From: Aradus depressus | Lineage: Eukaryota; Arthropoda; Insecta; Hemiptera; Aradidae | Length of the DNA: 64,000 nucleotides | Direction: 5' to 3' | NCBI GenBank assembly: GCA_963662175.1 | Contig: OY759224.1 | Location: 9,350,550 to 9,414,549 of the forward strand | Shown: in pieces, positions 10,362-20,680 of the stretch | Position numbering within the stretch: the first letter of the stretch is position 1 | Layout of the letters: the number at the start of each line of letters is the position of its first letter | Notes under the pieces: model-generated | What the model saw: the letters and a program-made list of their open reading frames with translations, nothing else | What the model was told of the DNA's origin: nothing | Database searches by the model: none | Position numbers and translations under genes: made by a program

Positions 10362-11431
10362 TTACCTTTGGAACACATTCAGTATGAGAGATCTTCGTAA
10401 GGCTCGAGATGCTTGAGCTTGGCTTCCTTCAAAAACAGCAACTGGCTGCTCATAATAATGTGGAGTTTCATCATCTTGTTGCGGAGGCGAAGTGTCTCCT
10501 GCTTCACAGCAGATATTGTGGAGAACTGATGTAGCGACTATTACAGCCAATGTTGTTTTTAGATTGAGGCGAATAGGACTAGCAAGACAAGGAAAGCGTT
10601 TTTTCCAAACACCGAAACATCTTTCAATCGTGTTCCTTGTTTTGGTGTGTGCATTATTATATGCTTGCTCTGCAGCAGTACTAGGATTAGAAACTGGTGT
10701 CAGAGTATGTCGAGTACATTCATATCCTGCATCTGCCAATAAGTAACCATCATACACCATATTTTCGAACCGTGCACGTATAGCAGAGTGGTTAAATATA
10801 GTGCTATCGTGGGTTGAGCCAGGCCAGCGTGCCACAATGTTCATAAATTTCAATTGTGAGTCACAAATACACTGTACATTCAACGAAAAATAACCCTTAC
10901 GATTGCGGTAAAGTTCAGCATTTCGCCCTGGAGGCCTTAAAATGGGGATATGGGTGCAATCAAGAGCCCCAATCACACCTGGTAACCTGGAGATGAGAAA
11001 AAACTTTTGTTTTATTTCTCTCAATTCCTGTTGATTTTCAGGCATGGTCACAAAAGTCCTTCTTAAACAAGCTATTAGGTGTGTAACATGCTTAATTATC
11101 CTACTCACTGTGGATTTATGAATCCAAGCTATGTCAGATATTGTCATCTGAAAGCTTCCCGTAGCATAGTATCTCAGCGTAATTAGTAGCCTGTTCATGG
11201 GAGAAATAGGCTTATTTCTTGCATCTGTCCCCCTTGTATAGATGTAAACAATGTTAAAACATGTGTCCTGGACAGTCTATACCTCTGTCTAAATTTTCCG
11301 TCATCAAATTCAGAAAATAAATCTCGCCTCTCTCGAATCACACGAGGAACGAAATGTGATGTATCCTCGTCAATTTCTTCAACACTATTTAACCATTCCT
11401 CAAGATTCTCTATTGACTCAACATCAGACAT
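10362..11431 (-). CDS. HARBI1-like PIF/Harbinger transposase (DDE_Tnp_4), one frameshift
   Basis: This enzyme cuts and rejoins DNA at the transposon ends, choosing TTA/TAA targets. The reading starts at 11431 (MSDVESIENLEEWL) and continues through RYRLSRTHVLTLF. It shifts frame at a G5 run (11231-11235), then resumes ARNKPISPMNRLLITLRYYA to the stop at 10362. A helix-turn-helix (TISDIAWIHKSTVSRIIKHV) precedes the catalytic domain. The DDE residues are visible: Asp in VIGALDCTHIPI, Asp in LLADAGYE and Glu in RNTIERCFGVWKKRFP. The total of about 355 residues is normal for the family. One extra G would restore a single frame. It lies on the strand opposite to the accessory gene, with the two 3' ends facing each other 270 bp apart. 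Confidence 0.85.
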
Positions 11432-11754
11432 AATTGAAAACTTGAAAAATTTTTTAAAATTGGAATGACTTTAGCAACAACTAATTAATCCTGGTATTTG
11501 ATCTTACCTAACTGGGGTATCAAATTTGATCCGGGATCACAGACCCTTTTCTTCGGATTAATTGCTTGATCTAGGATGATGCAACAAAAATTGTTGGTTA
11601 ATCCAGGAAGATCAAGATCCAGGATCAAAGTCTGATGTTGATCCTGGATCAGTAATGGTGAGACAGAAAAGGTGGATCAAAGCAGTTGATCCAGGATCAA
11701 ACCTTCGTTTGATCCTGGATCAGAATTGATCCTGGTTGGTGCAACCCACCATTA

Positions 11755-12400
11755 AAATATGAAATACATTTTTTTTTTTAAATAATAATTAATTTCAAAT
11801 AATATATTTATTAACAATTTTCATAGATTTATTGAAAAAATTAAATAATAAAATCTGTATTGCCGATTTGTAACGTAATAAACAAAAAACATTATCACAA
11901 TTTTAATTCAAATATTGTAAAAAATAAAATAGAATGGTGTATTTTATGATGATGAAGAATCGAAATAGTTCCTTGCACTGCCGATAGAGGACAGTACGTA
12001 TCTAGTCTCAAATTGTAAGTTGGATATTTTTTCAATGATATAATAATCTTCATTTTTCATTTTAATTCCCCGACTATACGAATTATAGGAGCGTTATTTA
12101 ATCGGTCGAAAATTCGATGTGAAGTTTTCAACGGAATTCCATTTTTTTCGACCTTTAGATTCAAATATAAGAAGAAAATTTCTGTGCATCAGTGTGTCTG
12201 TGAAGACGATAACTTCTGATACAATAAATGTAATGACACGAAATTTTATATGTGAATATAAAACTCTCTATTGAAGACACCTGTTGATTTTTAGCCAAAT
12301 CGACCAAAGGGGAGAGGGGATAAAGTGAGAGGTTTAATACAAAATTTCTAATATCTGCCGATAGAATGAATGTTACTTAAAAATAAATAAAACGTATGTT
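11755..12400. repeat. AT-rich stretch with a repeat R copy
   Basis: After AT-rich sequence, 12050-12400 carries family R hallmarks in reverse (tcaacggaattccat, gtgtctgtgaagacgataac, agccaaatcgaccaaagggg, gccgatagaatgaatgt). No gene. Confidence 0.5.
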
Positions 12401-12490
12401 TTAAAAAAATATATATTGTCTATTTCACAAATAATATATAATATGAGAGTACTTTCGGTATTGCTACCATCTTCAACCACGACTTAACAA
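12390..12490 (-). mobile_element. Hammerhead-element fragment, AGUACU family
   Basis: Minus-strand copy of the ribozyme and its downstream tail (tttgtgaaatagacaatata). It supplies the uninterrupted version of the site into which Tc1 inserted at 6984. Confidence 0.65.
12443..12480 (-). ncRNA. Hammerhead motif, AGUACU family (C3 mutated)
   Basis: Minus strand: TTGAAGA instead of CTGAAGA, stem II GGTA/TACC with a GCAA loop, GAAA, stem III AGTACT, then CTCAT. The first core base is changed. Confidence 0.65.
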
Positions 12491-12814
12491 ATACTAAATT
12501 GAAGTTCAACTAGGTAGGTAGTTTACAATCCAATCGGTAGGTAGGTATCCTTTTTCAGCCCCTACGTGGTTTTCCTATCCTTTCTGTACAATTAATATTT
12601 GAAATATGGAAAAACATAAAAAATGACATTTCGTCCCAAATTGGGATCTTAAAAATAAAAAATTTGAAATACTATGTGTTGATTAAATGCATATATGAAG
12701 TGAATTAAAGATAACAATTGTTAATATATGAGTAAAAATAAAATTAAAAGTTTTATAAAACAAAATATACAGTTTTTTGAGAGAGTAAGTACGTATACAA
12801 GAATGTTACTTACT

Positions 12815-13022
12815 TTACTTTCCCTGGCGCTATGGTCCTTGTAGAACCTGGCCACCGCAAATGATCTTCCATTCTTCTCTATCCTCGGCCTCTCGTCTCT
12901 ATCTTCTCACACCCATCGTTCTGAGGTCGTCCTCCCGGGGTCTACCTCTTCTTCTTTCTCCTCCCGGGTGTTCCTCCAGTATCCACCTTGGCAATCTGTC
13001 TGGCTCCATCCTCTGTAAATAT
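12815..13022 (-). pseudogene. LINE endonuclease-reverse transcriptase C-terminal fragment
   Basis: On the minus strand the reading RMEPDRLPRWILEE...RRRGRPRED, then LRTMGVRR-stop-RREAEDREEWKIICGG follows the pattern (RGRPR ... MGVR.W ... A.DR.EWR.I) of the extreme C-terminus of a common group of insect non-LTR retrotransposons. It is only about 70 residues long and has at least two in-frame stops. No 3' tail can be delimited. Function is lost. Confidence 0.55.
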
Positions 13023-13196
13023 AAATAGAATGAATGTATCGACACAAAATATCATATTTTAATTTAGAACCCCATAAAGACGACACTAATTAATTTTCAG
13101 CGAAATCGGCCGAAGGGAAAGGGAGATCAAAGCCGGTCTGAACTTAAATATTGCTATATTTTTATTTAGTTGTTATATTGCTTATTTTGTACAATT

Positions 13197-13495
13197 TGGT
13201 TAGGTTTTATGACTCATGCCCGGGCTTTAACTACAAGGTCATATCACCTACTACCAGAGCGCTCTGTCGTCACTCTGGTGGACATGAGTCCGACTCTACT
13301 ATGGGAGGGGTCTTTAAGAAGTACCTGACATCATACAGGTTCGGGACCATCGCTTAACGTCCCATCCTAAGGACGGCGTGCTTACGTTTATTTTACCTCC
13401 CAGATAAAATAAACTAAGGGCCTCGGTCGGGTTACGAACCCACATTCTTGAGCTCAGAAGGCAAGCACGCATACCACTGAGCTACCAGCGCCCTC
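13197..13495 (-). mobile_element. tRNA-derived SINE, internally deleted
   Basis: Reverse copy with a single TTAGG-like tail unit. About 50 bp of the body (cctaaattttgcctacccta... region) are missing. It is bounded by a 14-bp TSD, tattttgtacaatt (13183-13196 and 13496-13509). Confidence 0.95.
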
Positions 13496-13509
13496 TATTT
13501 TGTACAATT

Positions 13510-14118
13510 CTGTATACAGATATTTATTCTTTTATTTTATTATATATAGCTATTAAAATATGTATTTTGATTTAAAAAAAAACACTCATTGCCATAAAGA
13601 CCATCTTTAGTGCAATAAAAGTTGATCTATCTATCTATCTATAATAACCCATAAAGCGGACATTTACTGATTATCAGCCAAATTGACAGAAGAGGAATGG
13701 GAGTTTAAAAGGCTAATTTAAAAGCTTCATTAATAGCCTTTGTAATGAATGTATTGAGGGAGTGAGGGGGGCACATTCTCAGCCAAATCGAGAGAAAAAG
13801 AGGAAATGAGTTTATAGGGAGAGTGAAAACTAAAATCATTCGAGATGGGGAAGTAAATACTACCGGTGATTAACCGACAACTTTTTGTGGCACACAGCTA
13901 AGATAAATCGTTAAAGGGAGTGAAGGTTAGAGACTGGGGTGTGAAACCACCCCCAGATTTCCTGTCTCAACCCTTAAATCTGTTTACAGGACTTCCGGGG
14001 CTTCCTGGCAAACATCCGCGACCTCATGAGAAGTATACACAACTGGCAGTTGGTTAACCTGTGGAAGTATCATATCTAAGATTATTTAGATAGTTTCATC
14101 ATTAGTTTCATTAGGAAA
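13510..14118. repeat. Repeat R fragments and a short (ATCT)n array
   Basis: (ATCT)n near 13627-13642. Family R words recur at 13660-13960 (agccaaattgacag, agtgaaggttag, accggtgattaaccgacaac). No gene. A short GC-richer patch at 13970-14060 is unassigned. Confidence 0.45.
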
Positions 14119-14255
14119 CATCTTGAGCACGCCGTCCTTCGAGAGGGAACCTTCTACTATAATTTAACACTTCTAGGACTTCCACTAGTGCGGTAAAAAA
14201 TTCTTTGGTAGTGAAATGACCTCGTTGTTGAAGCCCGGGCATGAGACATAAAAAA
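14119..14255 (+). mobile_element. SINE fragment, degenerate
   Basis: Matches the SINE body only: gagcacgccgtccttcga, then gaaatgacctcgttgttgaa and gcccgggcatgagacataaa. The tRNA head is absent. Confidence 0.7.
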
Positions 14256-14311
14256 AACAAGAGGAAGAATTCGGAGAGAGTGCGGAAACGTCAGACATTG
14301 AAACCTTCTTA

Positions 14312-14888
14312 TACTACGTTTTCATGGGTTGTTGAAAATGTTTTGAAAATCAAAAATGTTTTGAAAAGTCATGAAAACACTTGTTTCAAAACATTTTGAG
14401 TTCAAGGTCGATAAGGCTTTTTCTGAGGTATGATCCAATTTTGAGATTTCGAATGTTCATGAAAACGCTAAGAAATTCAACATTCAAAATGTGGTTGCGC
14501 AGTACTGATGTGCAGTTCTAAAACTCACTACCAGAGTAAAAAGTTGTGTTAAATATCGATTACTTATAAAACATCGATATGTACCGAATACCAAATTCAT
14601 ATAATTTTTTTTCCATTGCCAGTCTTCTGTGAAGAACAACACGACTAGCGTTGATTTTTATTATGGTTATCATGGCTACCTGAAAGGCCGTAGCCAGTAG
14701 CAACAATGGATAGGGCTGCTCCAAATGTATTATACACTTATTACTTCAATTATAATTCAGTTTCATTTTTTTTTAATTTGATGCAAATAAAACAAACACT
14801 TGTTTCAAAACAGACACGAAAACGCACCATTTTGAAAAAAACTTAAATTTTGAAAATATTTTCAATAACCCATGAAAACTAAGTATTC
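14312..14888. mobile_element. TIR element (MITE-like), unclassified
   Basis: Left end gttttcatgggttgttgaaa and right end, reversed, gttttcatgggttattgaaa form a TIR of more than 35 bp, rich in ttgaaaat and ttttgaaaa motifs that are repeated subterminally. Short flanks (TAC left, TAA right) do not settle the TSD, so the superfamily is open. The interior of about 500 bp has no coding capacity. Confidence 0.65.
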
Positions 14889-15124
14889 GTTAATGTACCT
14901 TCAAAAATTAACATTTATAATAATAATTATTATTATTACAATAATTATAATTATTACATTCTTATATCTTTAGTATAAAGAAGTATTGTAATTGTGCGAA
15001 AATTCGAGATCAAGGTCCACTGAATACACTTTGACTATTTTCGTAGATGTCTGTGCGCGTAATTAATACTTTGTGAACGCTCTTACTCAAAAACGAGCAA
15101 TGAACTTGAAATATGTAATGAAGA

Positions 15125-15270
15125 TTAGCTAGTTATTATGACTCATGCCGGGGCTCTAACTACAAGGTCATATCGCCTACTACCAGAGCGCTCATTCACA
15201 TTTTGCCTACTCTAAATTTTTATTCACCGTTTTTTGAATCGAATTAAGGGCCGGGTGAGGGTTTCGAATC
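15125..15270 (-). mobile_element. SINE fragment, deleted
   Basis: Reverse orientation: tattatgactcatgccggg, ctaccagagcgctcattcac, ctaaatttttattcacc, then a jump to aagggccgggtgagggttt with the B-box complement. It abuts the mariner element directly through a shared cgggg/cgaat stretch. Confidence 0.7.
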
Positions 15271-16036
15271 CCCGAAACACTTCTGGAACTCGATCTTTGG
15301 GATAGCATTTAGCTCTCTCAGCGATGCGCTTTTAATTTCATCTAAGCTTGTGAAACGACGGTCCTATAAGGTTCTCTTTATTGTTGGGAACAGAAAATAG
15401 TCACACGGAGCCATGTCTGGCGAATATGGAGGCTGGGGCATTATTACAATGTTGTTTTTGGCCAAAAATTCAAGAACAAGCAATGAAGTGTGAGCAGGTG
15501 CATTATCGTGGTGCAAAAGCCATGAATTGTTTCGCCACAAATCCGGGCGTTTTTTTCGGATTGCTTCACGTAAACGGCGTTGCACTTGTAGGTAGTACTT
15601 CTTATTGATCGTTTGACCTTGTGACAAGAACTCATGGTGCACTATGCCGCTAAAATCGAAAAACACAGTGAGCATGACCTTCAAATTCGACCGCTTCTTG
15701 GAAACGCTTATAATACCACTCGTAAACTCTAATTTTATTCCTAGCAGACTCACCAAAAGCAATATTTATAATTTCTAAAACTTTGCTGCACTTTATTCGA
15801 TTCTTATAGCAAAATTTAACGCAAATTCTCTGATCCATTTTGTAAGAAAATAAATAATCGCCGATCGTACCAAAACACATGTAACCTCTTTGACATCTGA
15901 CAGCAGACTAAACATCCGGTTTGGCTAGCAATGTACAGATACTTTTTAGACACGTTTACCAACACAACGAAAAAATCACGCTAATCGGACAATCCGCGAA
16001 ATTACAAAATTCCCGTTACTTTGTGAACACACCTCG
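15268..16036 (-). mobile_element. mariner element with internal deletion, 3' truncated
   Basis: The 5' end is the TIR cgaggtgtgttcacaaagta (reverse of 16036 downward), flanked by TA at 16037-16038. The other end is lost at the SINE junction. The element is the same subfamily as the one at 18687-19460. Confidence 0.9.
15290..15838 (-). pseudogene. mariner transposase, internally deleted
   Basis: N-terminus MDQRICVKFCYKNRIKCSKV, then an HTH region IINIAFGESARNKIRVYEWY. After KRFQE the sequence jumps to RSNLKVMLTVFFDF, which in intact mariners lies more than 100 residues further on. The jump also shifts the frame. The second Asp is present in LLHHDNAPAHTS and the third in PYSPDMAPCDYFLF, the D34D signature of mariner; the first catalytic Asp falls in the deletion. 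The reading goes on past a stop (KRTL-stop) into IPKIEFQKCF-like sequence. No active enzyme can come from it. The N-terminal part could still bind TIRs, but that is speculation. Confidence 0.85.
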
Positions 16037-16038
16037 TA

Positions 16039-16756
16039 TACTGTTAGTTGTATCGAAAAATTAATTCTTACTAAAAATGTTCCTTTTAAAATTTCCATTC
16101 GCTTATTTTACTTGGCCATTAGATTCCACGTTTCTACCGCATCACACTATATTTTCTATCAAAAAATTGGTACTAACCAAAAACGTTCCTCATCAGAATT
16201 GAGATACTCAACAATTCGACTAAAGTTGTCTAAAAAATTGAAATTCTGACCAAATAACTGATATTTTTTTAGTACATTTTTTTTTTGAGTCACCAATGTG
16301 TGATCTTGTAAACAACTTTTTTTTTTTTTTTTTGATGGTGAGAATGAGTAGGGGCCGCGAAAATACAAAAAAGGTATTGAACTGGAATAAATATAAAAAA
16401 ACAATTCACGCTCTGTTTGGACATTTACAATTTTGTCGATCCCCAAATATTAAAAAAAAAAAAAAACTATATATAAAAAAATAAGGGTGTGAACTGTCCA
16501 TGAGGCTTATGTCCAGGGGTGGCTAGTTACCCCAGGGGCTACTGAGGGGCTCTGTATACTGTCCCCTTCTAGATCTGACATTCGTCACATCCAGTGGGCA
16601 ATCGGACACTACCCAACGGTTTTTCTTACAGTTTAAGATATCAGTCGAATTGTAAAATATACTCTCTCCCCCCCCCCCCCCCCCCCCAAAAAAAAATAAT
16701 TAAAGAATAAAATATATGTGATGTGACCATTACAGGGCTTTCTTATTCTAACCATT
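16039..16756. other. AT-rich non-coding stretch with homopolymer runs
   Basis: Contains T-runs (16266-16276, 16318-16333), an A-run at 16451-16464 and a C18 tract at 16670-16687. The 95-codon minus frame at 16159-16446 is low complexity. No gene. Confidence 0.4.
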
Positions 16757-16765
16757 CTTATATAT

Positions 16766-17087
16766 TAATATGAAGATGGCTGATGTAGTGAAAAGTGATT
16801 ATTTCACAGGTTGTCAGATTTTTATTAGTAGTAGATAGCCGGCTTTCGAGGTTTCCCTCATCATCAGGCAATCTGATAAAATAAAGATTTGAATGAAAAC
16901 TAAAATATTTTATAATAAAAATAAATAAATAAAACAATCTAAAAACGTAACAATTTAAAATATCATGGATGGGAACAGACAAGTTATTCCTGTCCACCAT
17001 CTGAGTCACAAGATTAGCCGGCTAGCTACTACTAATAAAAATCTATGAGAGGTCCAGACTACATTTTAATTGACAACCTGTGAGATG
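16766..17087 (-). mobile_element. Palindromic hammerhead element, AGCCGGCU family
   Basis: Outer arms: cacaggttgtca... (from 16805) and its complement tgacaacctgtg (17071-17082). Both arms continue inward through agtctgg/gacctctca, tttttattagtagta and the ribozyme 3' strand. The minus-strand ribozyme is complete; the plus-strand arm starts at stem III (agccggctagct, 17016) and lacks the core. An asymmetric tail (16766-16800) lies left. A 9-bp direct repeat, cttatatat (16757-16765 and 17088-17096), looks like the TSD. Confidence 0.75.
16833..16875 (-). ncRNA. Hammerhead ribozyme, AGCCGGCU family
   Basis: Minus strand: CTGATGA (16867-16861), stem II GAGG/CCTC with a GAAA tetraloop, GAAA, stem III AGCCGGCT, cleavage after the following A. 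The core is fully conserved. Confidence 0.85.
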
Positions 17088-17180
17088 CTTATATATCACT
17101 CTCCCTGCCCCACCCAGAGCAGTGCAGACCTTATGGGAAAAGCGTAGTTCGATCTTTTTAATTTTATTACTAGTGTGAAG

Positions 17181-17400
17181 CATGAGCGGTTTGAAATGGA
17201 CAAATCATTCAGATGTGAGGGAGCATTTCGATGTTGGGCCTAAGAAGTTGGCGCGATGTTAAGAATGCAAAAAGAAATACCAAACTTGATGTAACACGTC
17301 GAATAAACATCCGGTAATTTATTTTAATACTACTGAAAGACGACGGAAACAAATCAGGAAAAGTCAAAGTCGAAGTACAATTGATATTAAATATAACTAT
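17181..17400 (+). pseudogene. BED-type zinc finger remnant (hAT transposase N-terminus)
   Basis: From the ATG at 17181 the frame reads MSGLKWTNHSDVREHFDV, then LARC-stop-ECKKKYQT-stop-CNTSNKH. The order Phe-Asp, C-x-x-C (first Cys before the stop), K-K-K-Y and C-N-T-S-N-x-H matches a BED finger, the DNA-binding N-terminus of many hAT transposases. Two stops and the lack of a following transposase body make it a dead fragment. No TIR was found for it. Confidence 0.5.
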
Positions 17401-17429
17401 TGATAATCGTACATATTGATTAATCGATG

Positions 17430-18110
17430 GTTCGACACCACTACCAATCTGTGTGTTTAGTTTTGGAGGAACAACGAAAAATTAATAAAATTATTCATGC
17501 TGGGGTCACTAGCCTGACCGTTCAACAATGATGAGAGGAGTGTGGTCATAGAACCGGCTTGACCTGGTTGCAGGTAGGGGGCGGCACGTGTGGGTGAGGA
17601 CGCCCACCTGTTCCACCCCTTCAAGCCAATCTTCCTCACCCTGGTCTTTCACAAACCTCCCTCTTGTCGGTAATAATAATAATAATACTAATATTGTTTA
17701 TTTTCATTTAAGTGTGTCATTATTATTATTAATATGACATATTAATAATAATAAAAAAATAAATATAAAAATAAATATAAAAAATAAATAAATAGTAAAT
17801 ACATTATATTTACTTATTTTATTTATTTTATCTCTGAAATATTACTCATCATTTCTTTTTCTTTGCTCTCTTAATCAGTATTATTACTTTCGTTTATTTA
17901 AATTCATATGAATTTCATTTATATATTATCACTTGTAGGTTTGTACCAATTTAACAAAGTAAATATATTTTTTATTTTATTTATGTTACTTTGATAGTCT
18001 TGTGCAAAGGTAGGCAAAGGGAGGAGGGGGGGGGGGGGGGGGGGGGGGGCACTCAACTACTTTAATAATTGCCGTTGTATGAGACTTAGAAGGGGGGATC
18101 AGAGGTTTCA
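17430..18110. other. Unassigned GC-rich patch, AT microsatellites and a poly-G tract
   Basis: 17500-17645 is a GC-richer unassigned patch. 17669-17830 is (TAA/TTA)n and AAATA-type low complexity. A G-run of about 26 lies near 18024-18049. No gene. Confidence 0.4.
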
Positions 18111-18330
18111 ACTCAATAACCCCAATAACTGCCGATGTAATGAATGTATCGACATGAAATTATGTATGAGCATTTAGGAGCCTCTATGTCAACTGTTGAA
18201 TATTGGGGCAAACGGTCGACTGGTTTTGGAGGAGGAACGAAAAATTAATTGATTAAATCGTTCTGGGGAAGTACATTGCTGGTGATTCACGGAAGACTTT
18301 TTTATTATTTATTTATTTATTTTTTTTCAG
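18111..18330. repeat. Repeat R copy
   Basis: Contains aactgccgatgtaatgaatg, gtatcgacatgaaatt, ggggaagtacattgc and ggtgattcacgg, the signature order of family R. Confidence 0.6.
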
Positions 18331-18686
18331 TTGAAAATTGGGTAGGAACGTTGATGAGTGTTATGTAGGGTGCAAGGAACACGCCCCAATAGTTGACGAA
18401 GGGTCAGGTATCTATTATGGTTTGTATTATAGTAACGGTCAAAAGTCAAGGATTTTTAGGGATGAAAAGTGGCTTAGCATAGGAGGGAGGGGGGGGTATG
18501 TTTTTGAAATGAGGGGTGCCTCATGTAAATCAAGTTCCTTTCCATATTCCTGGATAGTTCCCATGAGGGGTTCCGCATCACCTGCTCAAACCTTCCGAAC
18601 CCTTCACAGAGGTATGCATGACTGCTATGTTGACTGTACCGTCCTAAACCCGCCCTTCCTACTCAGATTTTAGTTTCCCAGTTAAA

Positions 18687-19460
18687 CGAGGTGTGTTCAA
18701 AAAGTAACGGGAATTTTGTAATTTCGCGGGTTGTATTAGTCTGATTTGCGCGATTTTTCGTTGCTGTGTTGTTAACATGTAGTATCTGTACATTGTTAGC
18801 CAAACCGGATGTTTAGTCTGCTGTCAGCTTTCAAAGAGTTTACATGTGTTTTGGTACAATCGGCGATTATTTGCATTAAATTTTGCTATAAGAATGGAAT
18901 ACAGTGCAGCAAAGTTTCAGAAATGTTAAGTATCGCTTTTGGTGAGTCTGCTATGAGTAAAACTAGGGTTTACGAGTGGTATAAAAGCTCGACAAGTGCG
19001 GTCGAATGCTCACTGTATTTTTAAATTTTAACGGCATAGTGCACCATGAGTTCTTGCCACAAGGTCAAACGATCAATAAGGACTACTACCTACAAGTGCA
19101 ACGCCGTTTGCGTGAAGCAATCCGAAAAAAAACCTGGATTTGTGGCTAAACAATTAATGGCTTTTGCACCACGAAAATGCACCTGCTCAAACTTCATTGC
19201 TTGTTCGTGAATTTTTGGCCAAAACAACACTGTAATGATCGCCTCCATATTCGCCAGACATGGCTCCGGGCCGTCGCTGAGAGAGCTAAAGCTATCCCAA
19301 AAATCGAGTTACAGAAGTGTTTCGGGGATTGGAAGAAGCGCTGGCATTAGTGTATAATATCTAATGGGGACTATTTTGAAGGGGATAACATTGATGTAGA
19401 CGAATAAAAAAAATTATTTTCAAAAATCCAAAATTCCCGTTTCTTTTTGAGCACACCTCG
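18687..19460 (+). mobile_element. mariner element, internally deleted, both ends present
   Basis: TIRs cgaggtgtgttcaaaaagta (18687) and, reversed, cgaggtgtgctcaaaaagaa (19460). TA follows the right end; the left flank is AA, probably a mutated TA. The transposase between them is broken (KFCYKNGIQCSKVSEML ... TRVYEWYK, then directly KARQVRSN, then frameshifts; IPKIELQKCFGDWKKRW survives near the end). The deletion removes the first catalytic Asp region, as in the 15.3-kb copy, but its left breakpoint differs, so the two deletions look independent. Confidence 0.85.
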
Positions 19461-19479
19461 TACGAAATATAGAGAAAGT

Positions 19480-19692
19480 TATATAATCGGTCAGAAATTC
19501 GATGTTGTGTATTGACCAGAATTTCATATTTTCCGACTTCCTAAGTGTGGATGAACACGATAACTCCCGAAAGAATGAATTTATGGACACGAAATATTAC
19601 ATGTGTATTAAGAACCACATAAGGACCACATTGATTTTCAGTCAAATCGGCCAAAGAGAAGGGGGGGATTACGGAGAATAATTTGTATCAAT
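19480..19692. repeat. Repeat R copy
   Basis: Reverse-type hallmarks: tcagaaattcgatgttgtgt, gaacacgataactcccg, cagtcaaatcggccaaagag. Confidence 0.5.
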
Positions 19693-19700
19693 GAACTAAG

Positions 19701-20029
19701 GTTAGGTTAGGTTAGGTTTTATGACTCATGCCCGGGCTTTAACTACGAGGTCATATCGCCTACTACCAGAGAGCTTTTTCGTCACTCCGGTGGGCATGAG
19801 CCCGACTCTACTATGGGAGTCCTAAATTTTGCCTACCCTAAATTTTTATTCACCTAGGGCAGGGGTCTTTAACGAGTACCTGACATCGTACAGGCTCGGG
19901 ATCATCGCTTAACGTCCCATCCTTTACACTTTACCTCCCAGATAAAATAAACTAAGGGCCTCGGCCGGGTTTCGAACCCATGTTCTTGCGCTCAGAACGC
20001 AAGCACGCATACCACTGAGCTACCAGAAG
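19701..20029 (-). mobile_element. tRNA-derived SINE
   Basis: Reverse copy starting with three TTAGG units and ending with the tRNA head (gggtttcgaaccc B box, ccactgagcta A box). About 30 bp of the body are missing near 19925. A short direct repeat, gaactaag (19693-19700 and 20030-20037), is the likely TSD. Confidence 0.9.
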
Positions 20030-20359
20030 GAACTAAGGGTTAATAATAAAAAAAGGTCAATAATGATTTCACTCACACTTGCAGGCCAATCAACAGTTTT
20101 AATCAAGTTTTATTTTTTTTGGCCTAACGAACTGTGCATATTAGCCATGCCTCTACGAAGGTGTTTTTAGTTACTAGCAGTATTACCGGGTGTTGCACGT
20201 AGAACTTTGTCTTTTTCTCATAATATCTCTCATGCGATTCCTAGGTAAATCTTTGACAGTACATTCATAAAGTTACAATTTTTCAATGATTGCCATGTAA
20301 ATGAGGCCCTTCAAATACCTGATAAAGACAATGATGTTTTTTTCTTTTTGTATGAAAAC

Positions 20360-20680
20360 ATATTTTAGGCCGAGCAGCGGTGGACATCGTAGCTAGAGTA
20401 TTTGCCAAGCAACAGTGAACCACAACTAGAATGTAGTGAGCGACGCTTGGCAACCCAGCTAGTGTATACTGACTGAGCCACGCTTGGCAACCCAGCTAGT
20501 GTATACTGAGCAACGTTGGCAACCCAGCTAATGTATACTGGAGCAACGCTTGGCAACCCAGCTGATGTATACTGGAGCAACGCTTGGCAACCCAGCTAGT
20601 GAATACTGATCAACGCTTGACAACCCAGCTAGTGTATACTGAGCAACGCTTGGCAATCCAGCTAGCAACAGAACAAATTT
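20360..20680. repeat. Minisatellite, about 7 clear copies of a 34-bp unit
   Basis: Unit gagcaacgcttggcaaccca followed by gctagtgtatact. Copies vary by single substitutions and short indels. A degenerate start is seen from about 20395. The minus-strand open frame over it merely translates the repeat. Confidence 0.9.

Larger units (their letters stand above)
5945..11751 (+). mobile_element. PIF/Harbinger DNA transposon, near-complete
   Basis: Terminal inverted repeats start TGGTGGGTTGCACCAACCAG and continue for about 26 bp at both ends. They are flanked by the 3-bp TSD TTA (5942-5944 and 11752-11754), diagnostic of PIF/Harbinger. Subterminal gatcctggatcaa-type motifs are dense near the right end (11580-11730). 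The element carries the two expected genes, convergently arranged: a MYB/SANT-like accessory protein on the plus strand and a HARBI1-type transposase on the minus strand. Of its 5807 bp, about 2.2 kb is a Tc1-like element inside the first intron of the accessory gene. Confidence 0.95.
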
